From the NCBI RefSeq assembly GCF_900445255.1, contig NZ_UAPU01000007.1:1233633-1297632 (forward strand): a DNA stretch of 64,000 nucleotides. The letters run 5' to 3'. The stretch is from Anaerobiospirillum thomasii. Lineage in GTDB: Bacteria > Pseudomonadota > Gammaproteobacteria > Enterobacterales > Succinivibrionaceae. This document shows, piece by piece, positions 63,132-64,000 of this stretch. The notes beneath the pieces are model-generated. The model ran no database searches, was not told where the DNA came from, and was given only the letters and a program-made list of their open reading frames with translations. The stretch's first letter is position 1. Every line of letters begins with the position of its first letter. A program made the position numbers and the translations under genes.

Positions 63132-64000
63132 ATGAAAGCTTTAGTTTTAGAACACACAAAGCAGATTGCAGTAAAGGATGTTCCAGCTCCTGCAGTTGTT
63201 GGTGATAATGATGTCAAAATTAAAATCAATACCGTAGGTATATGCGGTAGTGATTGTCACTATTACCAATACGGAAAAATAGGATCCTTTGTCGTAGAGA
63301 AGCCAATGGTATTAGGTCATGAAGCTTCAGGAACAATTGTTGAGATTGGAAATAACGTTAAAAATCTAAAAGTTGGAGATAGGGTTTGTATGGAGCCTGG
63401 CATTCCAAATATGTCATCCATTCAAACACTATCTGGTTTTTATAATTTAGATCCTGAAGTAAGATTCTGGGCCACTCCTCCAATTGATGGATGTCTGTGC
63501 GAAACTGTTGTGCACCCTGCAGCTTTTACATTTAAGCTTCCAGATAACGTGTCCTATGCTGAAGGCGCAATGGGTTGAGCCATTGGCTATAGGTATGCAG
63601 GCAGCAACTAAAGCTGAAATTAAGCCAGGTGATATTGGTTTAGTTACGGTGCCGGCACTATAGGCATTCTCACAGCACTTGCAGCGCTTTCTGGAGGATG
63701 TTCAGATGTGATCATCTGTGATTTATTCGATGAAAAACTCGCTATAGCAAAACAGTATCCTGGTCTTCACCCAATAAATAGTAAGAATAAAGAAGAATTA
63801 GCAGCTAAGGTTTGTGAGTTAACATCTGGCATGGGTGTTAATGTTGCATTTGAATGTACAGGTGCTGCTCCTGTAATTTTAAATGTAACAGAGCATGTAG
63901 CTCCTAGCGGTACCGTTGTTCTTGTCGGTATGCCAATAGAACCTACACCATTTGATATTGTTGCAGCACAGGCAAAAGAAATAACCTTCAAAACCATTTT
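63132..64000 (+). pseudogene. Sorbitol/xylitol-type zinc dehydrogenase with two frameshifts (3' cut by window)
   Basis: The medium-chain dehydrogenase starts [20 protein letters not shown] and has the catalytic zinc ligands Cys in [10 protein letters not shown] and HE in [11 protein letters not shown], plus [11 protein letters not shown]. After about residue 148 the frame stops at 63576-63578; one extra G near 63572-63574 causes it, and a missing G near 63648 restores the original frame (GLVT.GAGTIGILTALAA expected), after which translation continues to the edge. The four structural-zinc Cys are replaced ([15 protein letters not shown]). Either a pseudogene or sequencing errors. Divergent from the ROK regulator. 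Confidence 0.85.

Noticed and set aside
1..64000. tRNA, rRNA, CRISPR or prophage genes
   Set aside because: No cloverleaf-like segments with a TTC-type arm, no rRNA stretches, no regular repeat-spacer pattern and no phage structural genes were recognised by eye; a tRNA search program would be decisive.

Overview
The window is about 64 kb of AT-rich chromosome from a gammaproteobacterium. Many gene-order fragments match the Enterobacterales/Vibrionales core: mlaC-mlaB, uvrA/ssb divergent, mreBCD-maf, gpmI/yibN-secB-gpsA, hslO-hslR/nudE, and rpmBG-mutM-coaD next to lipopolysaccharide (LPS) core genes, coaBC and dut. An ATP-type PEP carboxykinase, AT-rich codon use and many uptake and sugar-acid genes fit an anaerobic fermenter such as the Succinivibrionaceae. 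That family call is inference. I saw no tRNA, rRNA, CRISPR array or prophage.

Layout. 1-1.8 kb: end of the mla lipid-transport operon plus a BASS-type carrier. 1.8-6.1 kb: uvrA with a small DUF2750-like gene, divergent from ssb. 6.1-12.9 kb: cell-shape genes mreBCD, maf, tldD, darP and pmbA (tldE). 12.9-16.8 kb: gpmI, a rhodanese-like membrane protein, secB and gpsA. 16.8-19.3 kb: first copy of an IS1634-family insertion sequence, flanked by a 379-bp direct repeat so that gpsA stays intact and a 3' gpsA fragment lies beyond the IS. 19.7-25.3 kb: nfuA, pckA, greB, an uncharacterised Q/N-rich protein, bioH and pdxJ. 25.6-31.6 kb: a GntR regulator, the second IS copy (32-bp direct repeat), a D-2-hydroxyacid dehydrogenase, glycerate kinase and a DUF1311 secreted protein. 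31.8-33.0 kb: an Fsr-like MFS exporter.

33.4-40.8 kb is the most distinctive metabolic block. It is an apparent single operon: IclR regulator, tripartite tricarboxylate-type transporter TctC-TctB-TctA, a KDPG-aldolase fused to a VOC-like domain, a DapA/NanA-family aldolase, DhaK and DhaL. The gene content suggests uptake of an organic or sugar acid, aldol cleavage to pyruvate plus a short aldehyde or ketose, and phosphorylation of that product. Substrate and route are not determinable from sequence alone.

40.9-46.8 kb: Hsp33, Hsp15, nudE and the arginine genes argF-argG-argH. 46.8-49.7 kb: an unknown protein, dut and coaBC. 50-60.7 kb: LPS inner-core and housekeeping genes (GT9 heptosyltransferase, coaD, mutM, rpmG, rpmB, a GT-C-like membrane protein, a KdkA-like Kdo kinase, a KefF/YwrO-like flavoprotein, waaA, waaF-like, hldD, glpG). 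60.8-64 kb: a FliL-like exported protein, a ROK regulator and a divergent sorbitol/xylitol-type dehydrogenase carrying two compensating frameshifts and cut by the window edge.

The strongest structural observation concerns the two IS copies. Each sits at the A-tract foot of a rho-independent terminator. They made direct repeats of very different length (379 and 32 bp), and each carries a terminator-like hairpin near both ends.
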